A DNA stretch of 64,000 bases. Origin: Parerythrobacter lacustris (lineage in GTDB: Bacteria > Pseudomonadota > Alphaproteobacteria > Sphingomonadales > Sphingomonadaceae). This document shows positions 52,560 through 63,332 of this stretch, in pieces. Within the stretch, counting starts at the first letter, position 1. Each line of letters starts with the position of its first letter. Below the pieces are notes generated by a model that was not told the DNA's origin, ran no database searches, and saw nothing but the letters and a program-made list of their open reading frames with translations. The position numbers and the translations under genes were made by a program. The stretch is taken from assembly GCF_024626475.1 (NCBI RefSeq), contig NZ_JANKHH010000001.1, positions 310,001 through 374,000 on the forward strand. Direction: 5' to 3'.

Positions 52560-52591
52560 AAGAAAAGGCGACCCCTTGCGGAGCCGCCTTT
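52560..52591 (-). terminator. Rho-independent terminator of the DUF4136 gene
   Basis: Minus-strand AAAGGCGG... CGCCTTTT stem (52564-52591) with an interrupted middle is followed by TTTTCTT on that strand. It sits 27 nt after the DUF4136 stop and before the TonB-domain gene. Confidence 0.7.
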
Positions 52592-52617
52592 CCAATCTTG
52601 CTCGGGAGTAACCTCGC

Positions 52618-53322
52618 TCAGTCGACCTTGCGGACCGTGGTCTCTTCCGGCTTGATCGAGATGCGCAGCGTTTCGCCCGAATTGCCGGGGAAGTCGGTGA
52701 ACATCGCTTCGACCAGGTTGGGCACCAGGTACTGCAACCGGTTCGAGCTCGACATGGCTTCCGCCTTGCCTTCGAACAGGCGCTGGCCGGTCGTGGTGTC
52801 ATCGATCTTCATGTCGATCCCGCTGGTGTAGACGGTGTAGCTGCGCACATCGTTGTCGAACCATGGATCGTGGAAGCCATAGCCCCACGCGCGGCTGGGC
52901 AGGTAACCCACGCGATACCCCTGGCGGGTGCGGTAATAGACCGGGCGATAGCCGAAGCCGTACCACGGATCGAAGAAGGGATCGCGGAAGCCGGTCGAGC
53001 GGACACGTTCGCGCCCCTTGTCGACCCCGTAATCGAAGCGGACCAGCAGGTTCGCGGTCTCGGGCGAGGCGGCCTCGACATAGCCGATGCGCGCCATCTG
53101 CTGTTCGACCAGATCGGCATATTGCGCGAATTCGAGCCCGCCAGCGAGCGCCGGATCATCGGCCACGACAGCGAAGGTCTGGCCCTGCGGCGCGGGCAGC
53201 TGGCTCTGGAAGCGCGAGACATCGGCTTTGAACGGCGTGGCGCAGGCGGCAAGCCCGGCCAGCAGCAGCGGAATCGAAGCTAGCTTCAGGCCGCGCGCCC
53301 AATTGCGGTGGGTGATGGACAT
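52618..53322 (-). CDS. DUF4136 lipoprotein
   Basis: This 234-aa protein has a lipoprotein signal (LLAGLAAC, Cys about 25) and a mature domain with the DUF4136 opening KADVSRF and the block GFRDPFFDPWYGFGYRP, rich in Tyr and Trp. The C-terminal block (TGQRLFEGKAEAMSSSNRL) matches the family's conserved end. GAGAGG precedes ATG 53322. It has its own terminator. Function unknown; probably an envelope protein. Confidence 0.85.
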   Translation of the reverse strand: MSITHRNWARGLKLASIPLLLAGLAACATPFKADVSRFQSQLPAPQGQTFAVVADDPALAGGLEFAQYADLVEQQMARIGYVEAASPETANLLVRFDYGVDKGRERVRSTGFRDPFFDPWYGFGYRPVYYRTRQGYRVGYLPSRAWGYGFHDPWFDNDVRSYTVYTSGIDMKIDDTTTGQRLFEGKAEAMSSSNRLQYLVPNLVEAMFTDFPGNSGETLRISIKPEETTVRKVD

Positions 53323-53482
53323 AGGAACTACCTCTCGAAAACAGGGATGCACAGTGCGGTCGACCCCTCTTGCGACTCGCATGCTGTCATCGACAGGGCG
53401 TGTTGTAAAGCAGCTGGCCTGAACCGGCATTGAATGGCCGGACCAGCACTCTACTGAATTATCTCGATTTTTTCGGCTGGAC

Positions 53483-54499
53483 CTAGCCGCGCACCAGCCC
53501 CAGCGCCCGATAAGTCGCATCCAGCGTCGGTCTGCCGAGTTCGCGCGCGCGGGCTGCGCCGCGGGCAAGGATCGCGTCGAGCGCCTCGCGGTCCTGCTTC
53601 AGCTCGCGGAACCGGGCGGAAATCGGCGCCAGCGTCTCGACCAGCAGTTCGCCGAGCGCGGGCTTGAAGGCGCCGAAGCCCTGCCCGCCGAACTCGGCCA
53701 GCACATCGGCCACCTGCCGGCCCGCCATCGCACCATAGATCGACACCAGGTTGAGCGCCTCGGGCCGACCCGCCAGCCCTGCGGCCTCGGACGGAAGCGG
53801 TTCGGGGTCGGTCTTCGCCTTGCGGATCTTCTGCATGATCGCGTCGGCATCGTCGGCGAGGTTGATCCGGCTCATCTCCGACGGGTCGGACTTGCTCATC
53901 TTGGCCGATCCGTCGCGCAGGGACATGATCCGTGCGGCCTCGGGCGGAATGAACGGTTCGGGCAGGGTGAACACCGGTGCATCTTCGGAAGCGAAGTCGT
54001 TGTTGAACTTCTGCGCGATGTCGCGCGCGAGCTCCAGATGCTGCTTCTGGTCCTCCCCCACCGGGACATGCGTCGCCTGATACAGCAGCACGTCGGCCGC
54101 CTGCAGCACCGGATAGGCGAACAGCGCGACCGACTGGCCCTCGCGGTTCTTGCCCGCCTTGTCCTTCCACTGCGTCATGCGATTGAGCCAGCCCATCCGC
54201 GCGGTGCCGTTGAGCAGCCATTGCAGCTCGGCATGGGCGGGAACCTGCGCCTGGTTGAACAACACGCTGCGCGCCGGGTCGATCCCGCAGGCGACCAGCG
54301 CCGCAGCCATCTCCAGCGTCGCGGATTTCAGCTCCGCCGGATCGTGCGGCATCGAGATCGCGTGCAGATCGGCGAGGAAGAACAGGCAGGTCGAACCGTC
54401 TTCCATCGCGTCCTGCATCCGCACCCAGTTGCGGATTGCGCCCAGGTAATTGCCCAGATGGAGATTGCCCGTTGGCTGGATACCGGAGACGACACGCAT
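53483..54499 (-). CDS. trpS: Tryptophanyl-tRNA synthetase
   Basis: TrpRS (338 aa) charges tRNA-Trp. Class I signatures are [16 protein letters not shown] (HLGN as HIGH) and [11 protein letters not shown] (KMSKS). Length matches the bacterial type. ATG 54499 lies 5 nt after the murJ stop, so it is the last gene of the secB-murJ-trpS operon. Confidence 0.95.
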   Translation of the reverse strand: MRVVSGIQPTGNLHLGNYLGAIRNWVRMQDAMEDGSTCLFFLADLHAISMPHDPAELKSATLEMAAALVACGIDPARSVLFNQAQVPAHAELQWLLNGTARMGWLNRMTQWKDKAGKNREGQSVALFAYPVLQAADVLLYQATHVPVGEDQKQHLELARDIAQKFNNDFASEDAPVFTLPEPFIPPEAARIMSLRDGSAKMSKSDPSEMSRINLADDADAIMQKIRKAKTDPEPLPSEAAGLAGRPEALNLVSIYGAMAGRQVADVLAEFGGQGFGAFKPALGELLVETLAPISARFRELKQDREALDAILARGAARARELGRPTLDATYRALGLVRG

Positions 54500-54504
54500 G
54501 GAAA

Positions 54505-56112
54505 TCAAGGTTCTTTCTTCTTGGTCAGGGCAGCGATGCGCTGCCGGTCGATCGCGCCCACCGCGAAGGCGACGCCGAAATAGACGATGGCGGAACACAG
54601 CACCAGCGCTAGCAGCGCAGCGGCGCGTTCGAACAGTCCTGCAGCGTACCAGCCGGTGAGCACATCGCGGGCAAACCACAGGGCGCCGCCCATCACGGCG
54701 GCGGCGACCAGCTGGCGCAGGATCCGCCCGACCAGCGCCAGCGGGATCGCGTAGTAGCCGCGCCGGGCGAGAACCAGATAGAGATAGGCGACGTTGATCC
54801 ACGCCCCAATCACGCTGGCCAAAGCAACCCCGACCACGCCTCCGACAAGGCCTTCAAAAACTCCCGACCCTTCGAGCAGCACGAAATTCAGCGCGACGAA
54901 CACCGTCAGCGAGATGAACGCGGCATAGACCGGGGTCCGGGTGTCCGACCGGGCGTAGAAATTGGGCACCAGCACCTTGACCAGCACATAGGCAGGGAGG
55001 CCGAGGACCAGCACCGCGAGCACCTGGCCGGTCAGCGCGGCCTGCTCCGCACTGAAGCGCCCGCCCTGGAAGATCATCGTTACGAAGGGCACCGCGCACA
55101 CCGCCAGCGCCACCGCCGCCGGGATCGTCAGCAGCATCGACAGCTCGATCGCGTCGGACTGGACCCGGTCGGTGCCTTCCTTGTTCTTCGCCCCCACGAA
55201 ACGCGACAGCGTCGGCAGGATGGCGGTCGACAGCGCGATGCCGATGATCCCCAGCGGCAGCTGGTTGAGCCGGTCGGCATAGTTCATGTAGCTGACCGAG
55301 CCGCTGCCCAGCCGGTTGAGGAAATAGAGCTGCACCAGCGTGTTGATCTGGTAAGCGCCGCCGCCGATCGCCGCTGGCAGCGCGATGATCGACAGGCGCT
55401 TTACCTCGGGCGTGATGCGCGGCCACAGCAGCCGCGGGCGGAACCCCTCGACCCGCGTCCAGTAGTAGAGCCAGGCGAGCTGGATCGCGCCGCCCACGGT
55501 GACCGCCCAGGCCTGAGCGTAGCCGACCTGCTGCACGCTCCAGGCCCATTGCCCCATCGCATGGTCGCCCACCAGCAGCGAGGCAATCAGCACCAGATTG
55601 AGGATGATCGGGAAGCTTGCGCCAGGCGCAAACCGGCTGACCGAATTGAGCATCCCGGTGAACAGTGTCACCAGGCTCACCAGCAGGATATAGGGGAACA
55701 TGATCCGCGCGAAATCGACTTCCATCGCGAAGTCCGCGCTCTCCTTGGTCTGGTCGCCCAGCAGCCAGATCACCCCCGGCATCGCCAGCATCATCGCCGC
55801 GCAGACGAGGATCAGCACCGGCAGGAAGACGCTCAGCACGTCGTTGGAGAAGCTGCGCGCGTCGTCCAGCCCGGCTTCGGGGCTGTCCGCCCCGTGCAGC
55901 CGCTTGGAGAACATCGGGACGAAGGCGGCGGAGAACGCCCCCTCGGCGAACAGACGGCGGAAGACGTTGGGAATGATGAACGCCTGGAACCACGCGTCGG
56001 TGACATTGTTCGCACCGAGGACGCGCGCGAAGATCATCTCGCGCGCCATCCCGGCGATGCGGCTGACCATGGTCAGGCCGCCGATCGTCCCGGCGTGCTT
56101 GAGCAGGCTCAT
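54505..56112 (-). CDS. murJ: Lipid II flippase MurJ
   Basis: MurJ (535 aa) moves lipid II across the inner membrane for cell wall synthesis. The 13-14 helix profile is clear, and the start ([20 protein letters not shown]) plus [16 protein letters not shown] contain the essential Arg residues. It lies between secB (28 nt) and trpS (5 nt). Confidence 0.95.
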   Translation of the reverse strand: MSLLKHAGTIGGLTMVSRIAGMAREMIFARVLGANNVTDAWFQAFIIPNVFRRLFAEGAFSAAFVPMFSKRLHGADSPEAGLDDARSFSNDVLSVFLPVLILVCAAMMLAMPGVIWLLGDQTKESADFAMEVDFARIMFPYILLVSLVTLFTGMLNSVSRFAPGASFPIILNLVLIASLLVGDHAMGQWAWSVQQVGYAQAWAVTVGGAIQLAWLYYWTRVEGFRPRLLWPRITPEVKRLSIIALPAAIGGGAYQINTLVQLYFLNRLGSGSVSYMNYADRLNQLPLGIIGIALSTAILPTLSRFVGAKNKEGTDRVQSDAIELSMLLTIPAAVALAVCAVPFVTMIFQGGRFSAEQAALTGQVLAVLVLGLPAYVLVKVLVPNFYARSDTRTPVYAAFISLTVFVALNFVLLEGSGVFEGLVGGVVGVALASVIGAWINVAYLYLVLARRGYYAIPLALVGRILRQLVAAAVMGGALWFARDVLTGWYAAGLFERAAALLALVLCSAIVYFGVAFAVGAIDRQRIAALTKKKEP

Positions 56113-56140
56113 CGGCCGTGCCCGCGCCCGGTCATTGTGC

Positions 56141-56662
56141 TCAGGCTTCGCCGGCCGGGGTCTGCTCGGCCATCTGCTGCGCGCGCTGCGCCTGGATGCG
56201 CTGGGCGTAGAGGCCGTTGAAGTCGATCGGATCGATCGTCAGCGGCTGGTAGCCGGCATCGCGCGAAGCATCGGCCACCACCCGGCGGGCGAAGGGAAAC
56301 AGCAGGCGCGGCGCTTCGGCATAGAGGAAGGCGTGCGCCTGTTCCTCGGGCAGGTTGCGCATCCCGACGAGACCGCAATAGGACAGCTCGATCAGGTAGA
56401 TGCTGCCCTTCTCGCACTTGGCGTTGATATTGATCTTGAGCTCGACCTCGTGAATCTCGTCGTTCACCTGCGTCGCGCCGATGTTGAACTGCAGGTCGAT
56501 CTGCGGCGGGTCCTGCCACTGATAGGCCTCTGGCGCATTCGGGTTCTCGACCGACATATCCTTGATATATTGCGAGATCACCCCGGCCACCGGGCAAGTG
56601 TCCGCGCCATTGGGTGCAGGGTCGAGGTTGAGGTCGGTGAGGATGTCGCCTTCTTCGGCCAT
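56141..56662 (-). CDS. secB: Protein-export chaperone SecB
   Basis: SecB (173 aa) holds unfolded precursors for SecA. The family core is visible: SQYIKDMSVENPNAPEAYQW, INAKCEKGSIYLIELSYCG, LPEEQAHAFLYAEAPRLLFP and FARRVVADASRDAGYQPL. I chose ATG 56662 (MAEEGD). It begins the secB-murJ-trpS operon. Confidence 0.95.
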   Translation of the reverse strand: MAEEGDILTDLNLDPAPNGADTCPVAGVISQYIKDMSVENPNAPEAYQWQDPPQIDLQFNIGATQVNDEIHEVELKININAKCEKGSIYLIELSYCGLVGMRNLPEEQAHAFLYAEAPRLLFPFARRVVADASRDAGYQPLTIDPIDFNGLYAQRIQAQRAQQMAEQTPAGEA

Positions 56663-56923
56663 GATCGCTATCGTCTTTCGGTTTCGTGTGTCTGATGGGA
56701 CCCACCCGCAATGCGGGTTTTCGGCGGCGCGCCTAGCACTGCGCGCGCGCGCCCGCAATGGAAGAGGCGCGCAATCCCGCGACTGCGGCAGAGCGGCCAC
56801 GCCTCGCGGTCATCCGTGCCCCGCACAGGCGTTGTTCATTTGTAATCCTTTCCTATTTAAGGCAGGTAGCAAACAGGCGGACTTCGGGACGTAAATCCGC
56901 CGGAAAGTGGACAGGTTAACCAA

Positions 56924-57577
56924 GTGATAGTCGAGATCGTCATCCTCGCCATGATCGCTGCATTCCTCGGGATGCGGCTCTATTCGGTGCTCGGCCGCCG
57001 TGCCGAGCATGAGGAGGAATCGATTCCGACCCGGTTCGATCCCACCACAAATCCGCCTCCGGTGACGCAGCGGTCGCTGCAGCCAGCCGCGCCGCAACAT
57101 GTGCCGCCGATGCCGGGCGTGCTGCCTGCGGTCGAGCAGGGCGTGCGCGCGATCGCCGCGGCGGACCGCCGGTTCGACATCACGTCTTTCCTCGAAGGGG
57201 CGAAGGGCGCCTATGCCATGGTGCTCGAGGCCTTCTGGGCGGGCGACCGCGAGACGCTGCGCGAACTGTGCGACGACGATGTCTACGCCAGCTTCGATAC
57301 GGCCATTGCGCAGCGCGAAGCGGCGGGCGAATTGCTCGACAACCGGCTGGTGCGGATCGAGGAAGCGGTGATCGACAGCGCCGCGCTCGACGGGCGCATG
57401 GCGCGTGTATCGGTGCGCTTCGTCGCCGATATCGCCGCCGTCACCCGCGACCGGGAGGGCAATGTCATCGCGGGTTCGCTGGTCGATGCGATCGAGACCC
57501 GGGATGTGTGGACCTTCATGCGCGACGTGAAGGCGAACGATCCCAACTGGCTGCTCGACGAAACCGACGAAGGCTGA
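56924..57577 (+). CDS. Tim44-like domain protein
   Basis: This 217-aa protein has one N-terminal membrane anchor (IVEIVILAMIAAFLGMRLY), a Pro-rich linker and a Tim44-like C-terminal domain (FLEGAKGAYAMVLEAFWAGD, WTFMRDVKANDPNWLLDET). Alphaproteobacterial relatives (TimA-like) are envelope proteins. The start is GTG 56924; no nearby ATG fits. It is divergent from secB and lies 8 nt before mltA. Confidence 0.85.
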   Translation: MIVEIVILAMIAAFLGMRLYSVLGRRAEHEEESIPTRFDPTTNPPPVTQRSLQPAAPQHVPPMPGVLPAVEQGVRAIAAADRRFDITSFLEGAKGAYAMVLEAFWAGDRETLRELCDDDVYASFDTAIAQREAAGELLDNRLVRIEEAVIDSAALDGRMARVSVRFVADIAAVTRDREGNVIAGSLVDAIETRDVWTFMRDVKANDPNWLLDETDEG

Positions 57578-57585
57578 TTCCGCCA

Positions 57586-58767
57586 ATGCCTGGCCTGCTA
57601 CAGCGCCTGTTGACCCTTGGCGCTGCGGCCTTCCTGGCATCGTGCACCATCGTCCCCAAACCCGGACCCGATATCGCCCCGCCCGCTGCGGCGACCACCG
57701 CCGCGCTGCTCGGCGCAAGCAGCATGGGCAGCGTCGGCGGGCTTGGCATGGACCGCAGCGACGCCGAAAGCGCCTTTGCATCCTTCCGCGAATCCTGCAG
57801 CTATGCCGAGCGGCGTGACGACCGGTCGGGCCTGACCACGCCCGAGGACTGGCAGGGGGTTTGCGCGACCGCGCGCAACTATTCGGGCGATCCGCGCCGC
57901 TATTTCGCCGATAATTTCGAACCCGTGCGGATCGGCACCGGCGAGGCTTTCGCCACCGGCTATTTCGAACCCGAGATCGCCGGATCGCGCACCCGCCGCG
58001 CCGGCTACGAAGAACCGGTCTACGCCATGCCGGCGGACCTCGTCCGCTGCTGGCGCGACGACATCCCGGAAAGCGAACGCACCGGCAACCCTCCGCTCAG
58101 CCGCAAGCTGCCCGACGGGCGCTGCATTGAATATTACACCCGGGCCGAGATCGACGATGGCGCGCTTGTCGGACGCGGGCTGGAAATCGGCTGGGCGGCC
58201 GATCCGGTCGAGATTTTCTTTCTCCAGATCCAGGGATCGGGCCGGTTGATCACGCCCGAGGGCGAGGTGATCCGCATCGGCTATGCCGGGCAGAACGGAC
58301 ACAGCTACACCGGGATCGGCGGGGTGATGCGTGAACGCGGCCTGCTCGGCACCGGGCCGGGGCAATATTCGGGTTCGATGCAGGGGATCATGCAGTATAT
58401 CCGCGAGAACCCGGAAGAAGGCCGCGCGCTGATGCGGCTCAACGAAAGCTGGGTGTTCTTCAGGGAGCTGACCGGCGACGGACCGCTCGGCTCGCTCGGC
58501 GTGCCGGTGCGCGGGCGCAGCTCTGTCGCGGTCGATCCCAACTTCGTGCCTTACGGCGCGCCGGTGTGGCTCGATCTCGACCGCGCCGAAGCCGACGGGC
58601 TGTGGATCGCGCAGGACACCGGCGGCGCGATCAAGGGCGCAAACCGGTTCGACACTTTCTGGGGCGCGGGCAGCGAAGCGCGGACCATCGCCGGCGGGAT
58701 GAGCGGGCGCGGGCAGGCGCTGGTGCTGTTGCCCAAGAGTGCCGCCGCCCGCCTCAAGGACCGATGA
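57586..58767 (+). CDS. mltA: Membrane-bound lytic murein transglycosylase A
   Basis: MltA (393 aa) cleaves peptidoglycan with anhydro-muropeptide formation. A lipoprotein signal ends FLASC. The MltA and 3D domains are clear: FATGYFEPEIAGSR, IFFLQIQGSGRL, and the catalytic region IAQDTGGAIKGANRFD with Asp. ATG 57586 is chosen. Its stop overlaps the smr start (ATGA). Confidence 0.93.
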   Translation: MPGLLQRLLTLGAAAFLASCTIVPKPGPDIAPPAAATTAALLGASSMGSVGGLGMDRSDAESAFASFRESCSYAERRDDRSGLTTPEDWQGVCATARNYSGDPRRYFADNFEPVRIGTGEAFATGYFEPEIAGSRTRRAGYEEPVYAMPADLVRCWRDDIPESERTGNPPLSRKLPDGRCIEYYTRAEIDDGALVGRGLEIGWAADPVEIFFLQIQGSGRLITPEGEVIRIGYAGQNGHSYTGIGGVMRERGLLGTGPGQYSGSMQGIMQYIRENPEEGRALMRLNESWVFFRELTGDGPLGSLGVPVRGRSSVAVDPNFVPYGAPVWLDLDRAEADGLWIAQDTGGAIKGANRFDTFWGAGSEARTIAGGMSGRGQALVLLPKSAAARLKDR

Positions 58768-59381
58768 GCCATCCGCGCGGCCTCAGCGCCGAGGAAGCCG
58801 AGGCGTGGGAAAGGCTTGCGGCCACCGTCACTCCAATCGATGCCAGGCGCAGGGCGATGTCTGTCTCGGCTCGCTCGGCATCTTCTCCGCCGCACACACC
58901 GGACCGACAGTCCGTCACGCCCATGCGCGAACCGAGTTTCGACGAACTGATGGCAAAGGGCGTCGGCGCAGGCCCGCCGATCAAGTCCCCGGCATCCCGC
59001 CTCATGTCGCCAGCGAAAAATCCGGAACCTTTGCCGCAGCATGGCCTGGATTCGCACTGGGACCGCAAGCTCAAGGCAGGGCAGGTCGAGCCCGATTTTT
59101 CGCTCGACCTCCATGGTCACACGCTCGACAGCGCATGGCAGCGGCTCGACAGCGGGCTGTTCCAGGCCAAGGCGATGGGCGCGCGGCTGGTGTTGCTGGT
59201 GACCGGCAAACCGCGCCCGGTCGATGCCGCCGACCGGGGGACCAAACGCGGGGCAATCCGCGCCAAGGTGCTCGACTGGCTGGCAGCAGGCCCGCACGGC
59301 AGCGACATCGCCGCGATCCGCACCGCCCACCGCAAGCACGGCGGCGACGGCGCGCTCTATCTCGTCTTGCGGCGGCGCTAG
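58764..59381 (+). CDS. Smr/MutS2 domain protein
   Basis: This 205-aa protein has a variable, Pro/Ser-rich N-terminal half and a C-terminal Smr domain (about 110-205) with DFSLDLHGHTLDSAW, LLVTGKP and KRGAIRAKV..WLAAGPHGSDI. The family contains small nucleases; the LDLHG motif is present. It overlaps mltA and shares CTAG stop codons with the convergent DUF421 gene. Confidence 0.88.
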   Translation: MSHPRGLSAEEAEAWERLAATVTPIDARRRAMSVSARSASSPPHTPDRQSVTPMREPSFDELMAKGVGAGPPIKSPASRLMSPAKNPEPLPQHGLDSHWDRKLKAGQVEPDFSLDLHGHTLDSAWQRLDSGLFQAKAMGARLVLLVTGKPRPVDAADRGTKRGAIRAKVLDWLAAGPHGSDIAAIRTAHRKHGGDGALYLVLRRR

Positions 59382-59905
59382 CTGGAAAGGCCAGTCCGCC
59401 GCACGCCGTCGAGCAACCTGTCCTCGAGATGATCGCCGTGCAGGATGCTCATGTCACCAGTCGTTTCGAGAATTGCGGCGCGCACCTGACCCAGGTCCAG
59501 AACGTTGGCCTCGCGCAGCTTCGCCCAGAGATCTTCGCGCGAAACGCGGCTGCGCTTCAGCGCTTCGTCGATGACGACACCGTCGCGCATGAGCAGCAGC
59601 GGTTCGTTCTGGATCGCGTCCCGGAACCCGGAAGAAGCCCTGCGTAGCCGGGCAACGGTAAACTGGATGGCAAAAAGGCCGGCCATCGCTGCGAGCGCCT
59701 GAAGATAGGCGGGCCAGTCGCTCGACTGACTGGCCGTGGCGACCAGCGATCCCATGGCAACCGTCATCACGAAATCGAAGCTTGTCATCTTGGAGAAGGA
59801 TCGCAGTCCGATCACCCGCACGAGCAGGATGACCCACATCAGCGCGACGATAGCCAATACGGCTCCCCGCAGAATGGCATCGGCTATCGGCTGATCAATA
59901 AACAT
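59378..59905 (-). CDS. DUF421 (YetF-like) membrane protein
   Basis: This 175-aa protein has three membrane helices, the YetF transmembrane part (LLVRVIGLRSFSKMTSFDFV, TVAMGSLVAT) and a C-terminal domain with IQNEPLLLMRDGVVIDEALKR, typical of DUF421. Function unknown. Its stop codon is shared in CTAG with smr. Confidence 0.85.
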   Translation of the reverse strand: MFIDQPIADAILRGAVLAIVALMWVILLVRVIGLRSFSKMTSFDFVMTVAMGSLVATASQSSDWPAYLQALAAMAGLFAIQFTVARLRRASSGFRDAIQNEPLLLMRDGVVIDEALKRSRVSREDLWAKLREANVLDLGQVRAAILETTGDMSILHGDHLEDRLLDGVRRTGLSS

Positions 59906-60019
59906 TCGATTCCCTTGTTGTACGCGAGCGCCTTGCAGAGCGGCGAAAGACAGCGCGGGCGGCGCGCGATAGCGCCGCTCGCTGATTGTACGCAGTGACC
60001 CGCCAGCGAACCGGGATCG

Positions 60020-61627
60020 CTACTCGGCCGGCTCGCTTTCGCGAAGGTCGGCAACCGCATTCTTCGCGCCTTCGCCTTCCTTGGCGATCGCTGCGGTTGC
60101 GGGCGGACCCATGTAGCCCGAAATCGATTCCGCGCTCGCCATGCCCGGCGCGTCGGACTTGCCGCCGAGGATATCGCGGGTCGCCTTCTCGATCCGGTCG
60201 CCGATGCCTTTATCGACATTGCGCCAATAGTCGAATGCACGCAGCAGGATCGGTTCGCTGACCCCGTCGGCAAGATGCCCGGCGACATTGTCGACCAACC
60301 GGTCGCGCTGGGCATCATCCATCACTTCGCGCACCAGCGCGCCGGGCTGGCTCCAGTCGTCGTCATCCTTGCGCAGCGTGTAGGCGGCGCGGACCATGTC
60401 GCCATCGGCCATCCAGGTCGCCTCGCCGCCGGTTTCGGGCTGCGCACCCGGCCCACCGTAGCTGTTGGGCGCATAGACCGGATCGACCGCGTTGACGGTA
60501 CGCATTGCGCCTGCCCGCGAGTAGCTGTTGACCTCCGCCGCCTTGGCCTGGTTGACCGGGATTTGCTTGTAATTGACCCCCAACCGGTGGCGATGGGCAT
60601 CGGCGTAGGAGAAGCCGCGCGCGAGCAGCATCTTGTCCGGGCTGAGGCCGATGCCGGGGACCATGTTGTTCGGCTCGAAGGCGAGCTGCTCGATCTGCGT
60701 GTCCCAGTCCACCGGGTTGGTGTCGAGCGTCAGCTTGCCGACCTCGATCAGCGGATAGTCCGCGTGGGGCAAGGTCTTGGTCAGGTCGAACGGGTTGATG
60801 CGATAGGTTTTCGCATCCTCGAACGGCATGATCTGGAACTTCAGCATCCAGCTCGGGAAATCGCCCTTGGCGATGTGATCGAACAGATCGCGGCGGTGAT
60901 AATCGCCGTCCTGCCCGGCCATGTTGTCGGCCTCGTCCTGCGTCAGGTGCGCGTTGCCGTCACCCGCATCGGTGTGGAAGTGCCACTTGACCCAGGACTT
61001 CTCACCGTCCTCGTTGATCAGCATGTAGGTGTGGCTGCCGTAGCCGTTCATCTCGCGCCAGTTTTTCGGCACGCCGCGATCGCCCATCAGATAGGTCACC
61101 TGGTGCGCGCTTTCGGGGCTGAGTGTCCAGAAATCCCACTGCATGTCGTGATCGCGCAGGCCGTTGTCGGCGCGGCGCTTCTGGCTGCGGATGAAGTGCT
61201 GGAACTTCAGCGGATCGCGGATGAAGAAGATCGGCGTGTTGTTGCCGACCATGTCGAAATTGCCGTCTTCGGTGTAGAACTTGACCGAGAAACCGCGCGG
61301 GTCGCGCCAGGTGTCGGGGCTGCCGCGCTCGCCCGCGACGGTTGAGAAGCGCATCGCGGTTTCGACCTTGCTGCCCTTCTGGAGAAACTTGGCCTTGGTG
61401 TATTTCGAAACGTCCTTGGTGACTTCGAAATGGCCGAACGCGCCCGAACCCTTGGCATGAGGCTGGCGTGCCGGGATCCGTTCGCGGTTGAAGTTCGCCA
61501 TCTGTTCGAGGAGATAGTGGTCGTTGAGCACGATCGGCCCGTCGCGGCCGATGGTGAGCGAATGCTCGTCGCTCTGCACCGGAATGCCGGCATCGGTGGT
61601 GGTACGGGGAAGTTTTGTGTCGGCCAT
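60020..61627 (-). CDS. Catalase, monofunctional haem type
   Basis: This 535-aa enzyme breaks down hydrogen peroxide. The distal haem site is [20 protein letters not shown] with catalytic His, [16 protein letters not shown] has the Asn, and the proximal Tyr lies in [16 protein letters not shown]. The size and motifs match small-subunit clade 3 catalases. A Pro/Ala-rich tail follows the core. The ATG is at 61627. Confidence 0.94.
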   Translation of the reverse strand: MADTKLPRTTTDAGIPVQSDEHSLTIGRDGPIVLNDHYLLEQMANFNRERIPARQPHAKGSGAFGHFEVTKDVSKYTKAKFLQKGSKVETAMRFSTVAGERGSPDTWRDPRGFSVKFYTEDGNFDMVGNNTPIFFIRDPLKFQHFIRSQKRRADNGLRDHDMQWDFWTLSPESAHQVTYLMGDRGVPKNWREMNGYGSHTYMLINEDGEKSWVKWHFHTDAGDGNAHLTQDEADNMAGQDGDYHRRDLFDHIAKGDFPSWMLKFQIMPFEDAKTYRINPFDLTKTLPHADYPLIEVGKLTLDTNPVDWDTQIEQLAFEPNNMVPGIGLSPDKMLLARGFSYADAHRHRLGVNYKQIPVNQAKAAEVNSYSRAGAMRTVNAVDPVYAPNSYGGPGAQPETGGEATWMADGDMVRAAYTLRKDDDDWSQPGALVREVMDDAQRDRLVDNVAGHLADGVSEPILLRAFDYWRNVDKGIGDRIEKATRDILGGKSDAPGMASAESISGYMGPPATAAIAKEGEGAKNAVADLRESEPAE

Positions 61628-61740
61628 GGTCGTGCCCTTTCGTGGGAATCCTGCCGTGGATACGGCGGGGCAAGGGCAATGGTTCCGTCAGGCGGCGGCA
61701 ATAAATCGGCATAGTCTGATCGGCATTTCCGATCCGAATG

Positions 61741-61832
61741 ATCGCTCCGCTATTTGAGCGCGTTCTTTTTGCGCTACCATTCCGCTACTTGAGCGCGTTC
61801 TTTTTGCGCTACCGCTCCGCTACTTGAGCGCG
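61741..61832. repeat. 35-bp tandem direct repeat at the aroC 3' end
   Basis: Two full 35-bp copies (61763-61797 and 61798-61832) and one 22-bp partial (61741-61762) stand in tandem. The unit reads TTCTTTTTGCGCTAC... TTGAGCGCG on the + strand. The copy inside aroC codes for its last codons, including the stop. Each full unit contains an AGCGC/GCGCT stem with a T-rich loop. Confidence 0.9.
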
Positions 61833-62885
61833 GTGGAGCATCTTGTGGTCGGCCAGCACCAGCGCCATCATCGCCGCGACCACCGGGGTGCCGCGGATGC
61901 CGACGCACGGGTCATGGCGGCCCTTGGTCACGATTTCGGTGTTCTCGCCGTCGCGGGTGATCGTATCGACCGGGGTCAGGATCGAGCTGGTCGGCTTGAA
62001 CGCCACCCGGCACACCACCGGCTGGCCGGTCGAGATGCCGCCCGCGATCCCGCCCGCGTGGTTGGCGGTGAACTCGGGGTCGCCATCCTCACCGGCGCGC
62101 ATCGGGTCGGCGTTCGCCTCGCCCGATAGCGCCGCTGCGCCGAAACCGTCGCCGATCTCCACCCCCTTGACCGCGTTGATCCCCATCATCGCCGCCGCAA
62201 GGTCCGCATCGAGTTTGGCGTAGATCGGCGCGCCCCAGCCGGCCGGAACCCCCTGCGCCACGCATTCGACCACTGCGCCCAATGACGAGCCGGCCTTGCG
62301 CGCGGCGTCGATCTTCTCTTCCCACCGCTTCGCCGCCCGGCTGTCGGGGCAGAAGAAGGGGTTGTTGCCGATCTCGGCGAAATTCATCGCGCTGCGGTCG
62401 ATTTCGTCGTCGCCGATCTGGCAGACATAGGCGGTGATCGTCACCTCGGGCACGATCAGCCGCGCCACCGCGCCCGCCGCGACCCGCGCCGCCGTTTCGC
62501 GCGCGCTCGACCGCCCGCCGCCGCGAAAGTCGCGAAAGCCGTATTTCGCGTCATAGGCATAGTCGGCATGACCGGGGCGATAGGCCCTGGCGACATCGGA
62601 GTAATCCTTGCTGCGCTGGTCGACGTTCTCGATCATCAGACTGATCGGGGTGCCGGTGGTCTTGCCCTCGAAGGTGCCCGAAAGAATGCGGACCTGGTCC
62701 GGCTCCTGCCGCTGGGTGGTGAAGCGGTTCTGGCCCGGTTTGCGCGCATCGAGGAACGGCTGGATCGCTTCCTCGCTCAGCGCCAGCCCCGGCGGGCAGC
62801 CGTCGACCACCGCGCCCAGCGCGGGCCCGTGGCTTTCCCCCCAGGTGGTGAAGCGCAGCACGCGCCCGAACGTGTTCCAGCTCAT
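61809..62885 (-). CDS. aroC: Chorismate synthase
   Basis: AroC (358 aa) makes chorismate from EPSP, using reduced FMN. The starting segment [19 protein letters not shown] and the motifs [14 protein letters not shown]-like (about 122-135) and [17 protein letters not shown] are typical. Length matches the family. Its 3' end is the first copy of a 35-bp tandem repeat. Confidence 0.96.
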   Translation of the reverse strand: MSWNTFGRVLRFTTWGESHGPALGAVVDGCPPGLALSEEAIQPFLDARKPGQNRFTTQRQEPDQVRILSGTFEGKTTGTPISLMIENVDQRSKDYSDVARAYRPGHADYAYDAKYGFRDFRGGGRSSARETAARVAAGAVARLIVPEVTITAYVCQIGDDEIDRSAMNFAEIGNNPFFCPDSRAAKRWEEKIDAARKAGSSLGAVVECVAQGVPAGWGAPIYAKLDADLAAAMMGINAVKGVEIGDGFGAAALSGEANADPMRAGEDGDPEFTANHAGGIAGGISTGQPVVCRVAFKPTSSILTPVDTITRDGENTEIVTKGRHDPCVGIRGTPVVAAMMALVLADHKMLHRAQVAER

Positions 62886-63332
62886 GGGTTCGGCTTTGAC
62901 GCAAGTTTGCGGGTGTGTCCAATGGTGGTGGGCGTAGGATTCATTGGCTCGCGCAAAGGCGCAAAGGCACGAAGAGGTCCTGCTCGCGGCGAAGCCGCTC
63001 TATCCCACAGACCTGTGTGCCGAGTGCCACCGCCCGGGCTTCAGGGCGGCTTCGCCGCCTGCGGCACCACTTCGTGTCTTCGTGTGAAAAAAACTCCGGC
63101 TGCCTCCAGGCCGACGAGGAAGGATTTTCCTACACCCGAGCAATATGGCACAAAGGCGGCAGCGGGGGCGAGGCCTGACCGGACCTTGCGCGACGGCGGG
63201 AAAGCGGAAAGCGGCAAGAGGCGTTTTTGGTGTCGCCTTAGTGTCGCCTTTCGCGGGGGAAGGGCATCCGGCGGGGCTTTCCAAACCGGCGCGGAGCAGG
63301 CAGGAACAAAACGTGATTTCGGGATATCCAAG
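62886..63332. repeat. 447-nt intergenic region with degenerate inverted repeat units
   Basis: No convincing gene is visible. A unit at 62944-62985 (CTCGCGCAAAGGCGCAAAGG, ending CACGAAGAGG) and another at 63069-63097 (reverse complement ending ACACGAAGTGG) are inverted relatives of a dispersed repeat type. GTGTCGCCTT occurs twice near 63230 and 63241. The rest is GC-rich spacer to ruvA. Confidence 0.55.

Noticed and set aside
61741-61832. CRISPR-like array
   Set aside because: The copies are head-to-tail without spacers and overlap a coding region.
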